Made by a program: the position numbers and the translations under genes. This document shows, piece after piece, positions 63,203 through 64,000 of a DNA stretch of 64,000 nucleotides. This stretch comes from Pelagibacterales bacterium SAG-MED29. GTDB lineage: Bacteria > Pseudomonadota > Alphaproteobacteria > Pelagibacterales > Pelagibacteraceae. Every line of letters begins with the position of its first letter. Within the stretch, counting starts at the first letter, position 1. Below the pieces are notes generated by a model. That model searched no databases. It worked only from the letters and a program-made list of their open reading frames with translations, and was not told where the DNA came from. Location of the stretch: contig JACWDZ010000003.1 of assembly GCA_014653815.1 (NCBI GenBank), positions 1 to 64,000 of the forward strand, in the 5' to 3' direction.

Positions 63203-63600
63203 TGGGAAATCAAACATCGCAAAGAGCTTTTAGCCAAAGACAATTAAGAGTTGGGGAGCTGGTTAAACAAAACTTAGGTGAGTTATTTATTAGAAATGAA
63301 GCTAAAATTCCATCGATTAATTCGAAACTAATTACTGTAACTGAGGTTAGAATGACTCCTGACTTAAAAACAGCCAGAGTTTATGTAATACCTTTAGGTG
63401 GTGTAGACACGAAAGAAACAGTTAGAGTCTTGACGGAATACTCTCATCTTGTTAGAAAAGCGCTATCTAAAAGGTTAGATATTAAGTTTCTTCCTAAACT
63501 TACATTTGTTGAAGATAACTCATTTGAATATGCTGAAAAGATCGAAAAGATTATAAAAAAAATTAAAATACATGACACAGAAAAAAAAAGATACAATTAA
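63202..63600 (+). CDS. rbfA: Ribosome-binding factor A
   Basis: A 132-residue KH-type protein that helps 30S subunit maturation. 'SQRAFSQRQLRVGELVKQNL', 'ITVTEVRMTPDLKTARVYV' and 'LTEYSHLVRKALSKRLDIKF' and 'LPKLTFVEDNSFEYAEKIEK' match RbfA end to end. The start overlaps the infB stop by 1 bp. Its 3' end overlaps the rpsO start by 29 bp. The truB gene, which usually lies between rbfA and rpsO, is missing. Confidence 0.95.
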   Translation: MGNQTSQRAFSQRQLRVGELVKQNLGELFIRNEAKIPSINSKLITVTEVRMTPDLKTARVYVIPLGGVDTKETVRVLTEYSHLVRKALSKRLDIKFLPKLTFVEDNSFEYAEKIEKIIKKIKIHDTEKKRYN

Positions 63601-63832
63601 ATCACTAGCAATTCATAGTAAGGACGTAGGATCCACAGAAATACAGATTGGGTTATTAACTGATAAAATTTTTAAACTATCAGAACATTTTAAAAGTGCG
63701 AAAAAAGATAAACATTCCTCAGTAGGTTTAGCAAAATCTGTAAATAAAAGAAAAAAACTTTTAGCTTATCTTAAAAAGAAAAATTCAGATTCATATAAAA
63801 AAGTAATAAAACAATTAAATTTAAGGAAATAA
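63572..63832 (+). CDS. rpsO: 30S ribosomal protein S15
   Basis: An 86-residue protein: '[20 protein letters not shown]', '[20 protein letters not shown]' and '[19 protein letters not shown]' are the S15 helices with the conserved 16S rRNA-binding residues (E. coli S15 is 89). It is an early binder in 30S assembly. The start ATG lies within the last codons of rbfA; later in-frame starts would cut into the conserved helix 1, so the overlap is accepted. Its stop overlaps the pnp ATG by one base. Confidence 0.96.
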   Translation: MTQKKKDTIKSLAIHSKDVGSTEIQIGLLTDKIFKLSEHFKSAKKDKHSSVGLAKSVNKRKKLLAYLKKKNSDSYKKVIKQLNLRK

Positions 63833-64000
63833 TGTTCAAAATTCATAAAGAAGAAATTAAGATAAACGGAAAAAAAATAACTTTAGAAACCGGAAAAATT
63901 GCAAGACAAGCAGATGGAGCGATCATTGCAACATGCGGTGAAACAGTGGTAATAGCAACTGCTGTTGGAGCTAAAAATTTGAAAGATGGACAAGATTATT
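63832..64000 (+). CDS. pnp: Polyribonucleotide nucleotidyltransferase (5' part only)
   Basis: The first 56 codons are visible before the window ends. The N-terminus reads '[20 protein letters not shown]' then '[12 protein letters not shown]', the conserved first RNase PH domain of PNPase, a phosphorolytic 3'-5' exoribonuclease. It follows rpsO with a 1-bp overlap, as in almost all proteobacteria. The rest of the gene, including KH and S1 domains, lies beyond the window. Confidence 0.95.
   Translation, partial: MFKIHKEEIKINGKKITLETGKIARQADGAIIATCGETVVIATAVGAKNLKDGQDY

Noticed and set aside
1-64000. CRISPR arrays, insertion sequences, prophage or defence islands
   Set aside because: I looked for regularly spaced repeats, terminal inverted repeats, transposase, integrase or Cas-like proteins and saw none; nearly every base belongs to a recognisable chromosomal gene.

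Overview
The window is a contiguous stretch of a very A+T-rich (roughly 70% A+T by eye), extremely compact bacterial chromosome. Gene content and order are alphaproteobacterial, and the composition, lack of spacers, short proteins and absence of mobile elements point to a streamlined marine lineage of the SAR11/Pelagibacterales type. This assignment is inference from gene order and style, because no rRNA is present. I recognise about 70 protein genes. I see no tRNA, rRNA, CRISPR array, insertion sequence or prophage.

Layout. (1) Positions 1-1912 look like the edge of a surface-polysaccharide/accessory island: the tail of a ThDP-dependent (acetolactate synthase-like) enzyme, a frameshifted ACT-domain gene, an FkbM methyltransferase and a GT17-like glycosyltransferase. 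(2) Positions 1930-13850 are an origin-type neighbourhood: LON-domain protein, rho, hemJ, hemH and hemE on one side, and a PPDK/PEPS regulator, maf, aroE, coaE, dnaQ, secB, fxsA, Tim44-like, Smr and hslUV on the other. The AT-rich 272-bp gap between hemE and the regulator sits exactly where Caulobacter places its origin, so it is proposed as oriC. (3) Positions 13953-17986 are the his operon (hisB-H-[small membrane protein]-A-F-E) with HIT and GNAT genes. (4) Positions 17983-31820 hold lolA/ftsK, a UbiH-like hydroxylase, and the classic mnmE-mnmG-rsmG-parA-parB block with two parS sites inside rsmG, then holA, lptE, leuS and a DUF3576 lipoprotein. (5) Positions 32039-36549 hold a major porin with its own promoter region and terminator, then a knot of head-to-head genes (ThiE-like, yggS, L,D-transpeptidase, a pseudo-receiver regulator, an ArfA-like ribosome-rescue peptide, a PfkB kinase). 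(6) Positions 36553-45041 are nth, dapB, a small membrane protein, dnaJ-dnaK-grpE with a heat-shock promoter, rdgB, an LppC-like lipoprotein, rsmI and a BON lipoprotein. (7) Positions 45038-53404 are maeB, murJ, trpS, a NifU-domain protein, a Bax-like glucosaminidase, a polysaccharide deacetylase and a shortened tsaB. (8) Positions 53415-64000 are fur, miaB, phoH, ybeY, lnt, metK, then nusA-infB-rbfA-rpsO-pnp (pnp runs off the end).

How it works together: the window combines replication/segregation (oriC candidate, parS/ParAB, FtsK, DnaQ, HolA), envelope building (LolA, LptE, Lnt, MurJ, porin, cell-wall enzymes), proteostasis (DnaKJ-GrpE, HslUV, SecB), translation and RNA modification, and heme, histidine, shikimate and lysine biosynthesis.

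Most striking points: two parS palindromes beside parAB; helically phased TGTTAA repeats in the putative origin; an unlisted 35-residue ArfA-like gene coupled to a regulator with no phospho-acceptor Asp; divergent gene pairs with 0-3 bp or negative spacing, one sharing ATGCAT as reciprocal start codons; convergent genes interlocked at their stop codons with almost no intrinsic terminators; a TsaB missing most of its second domain; and omission of genes (rimP, ylxR, truB and others) that usually sit in these operons. I found no clearly novel multi-gene defence or metabolic system.
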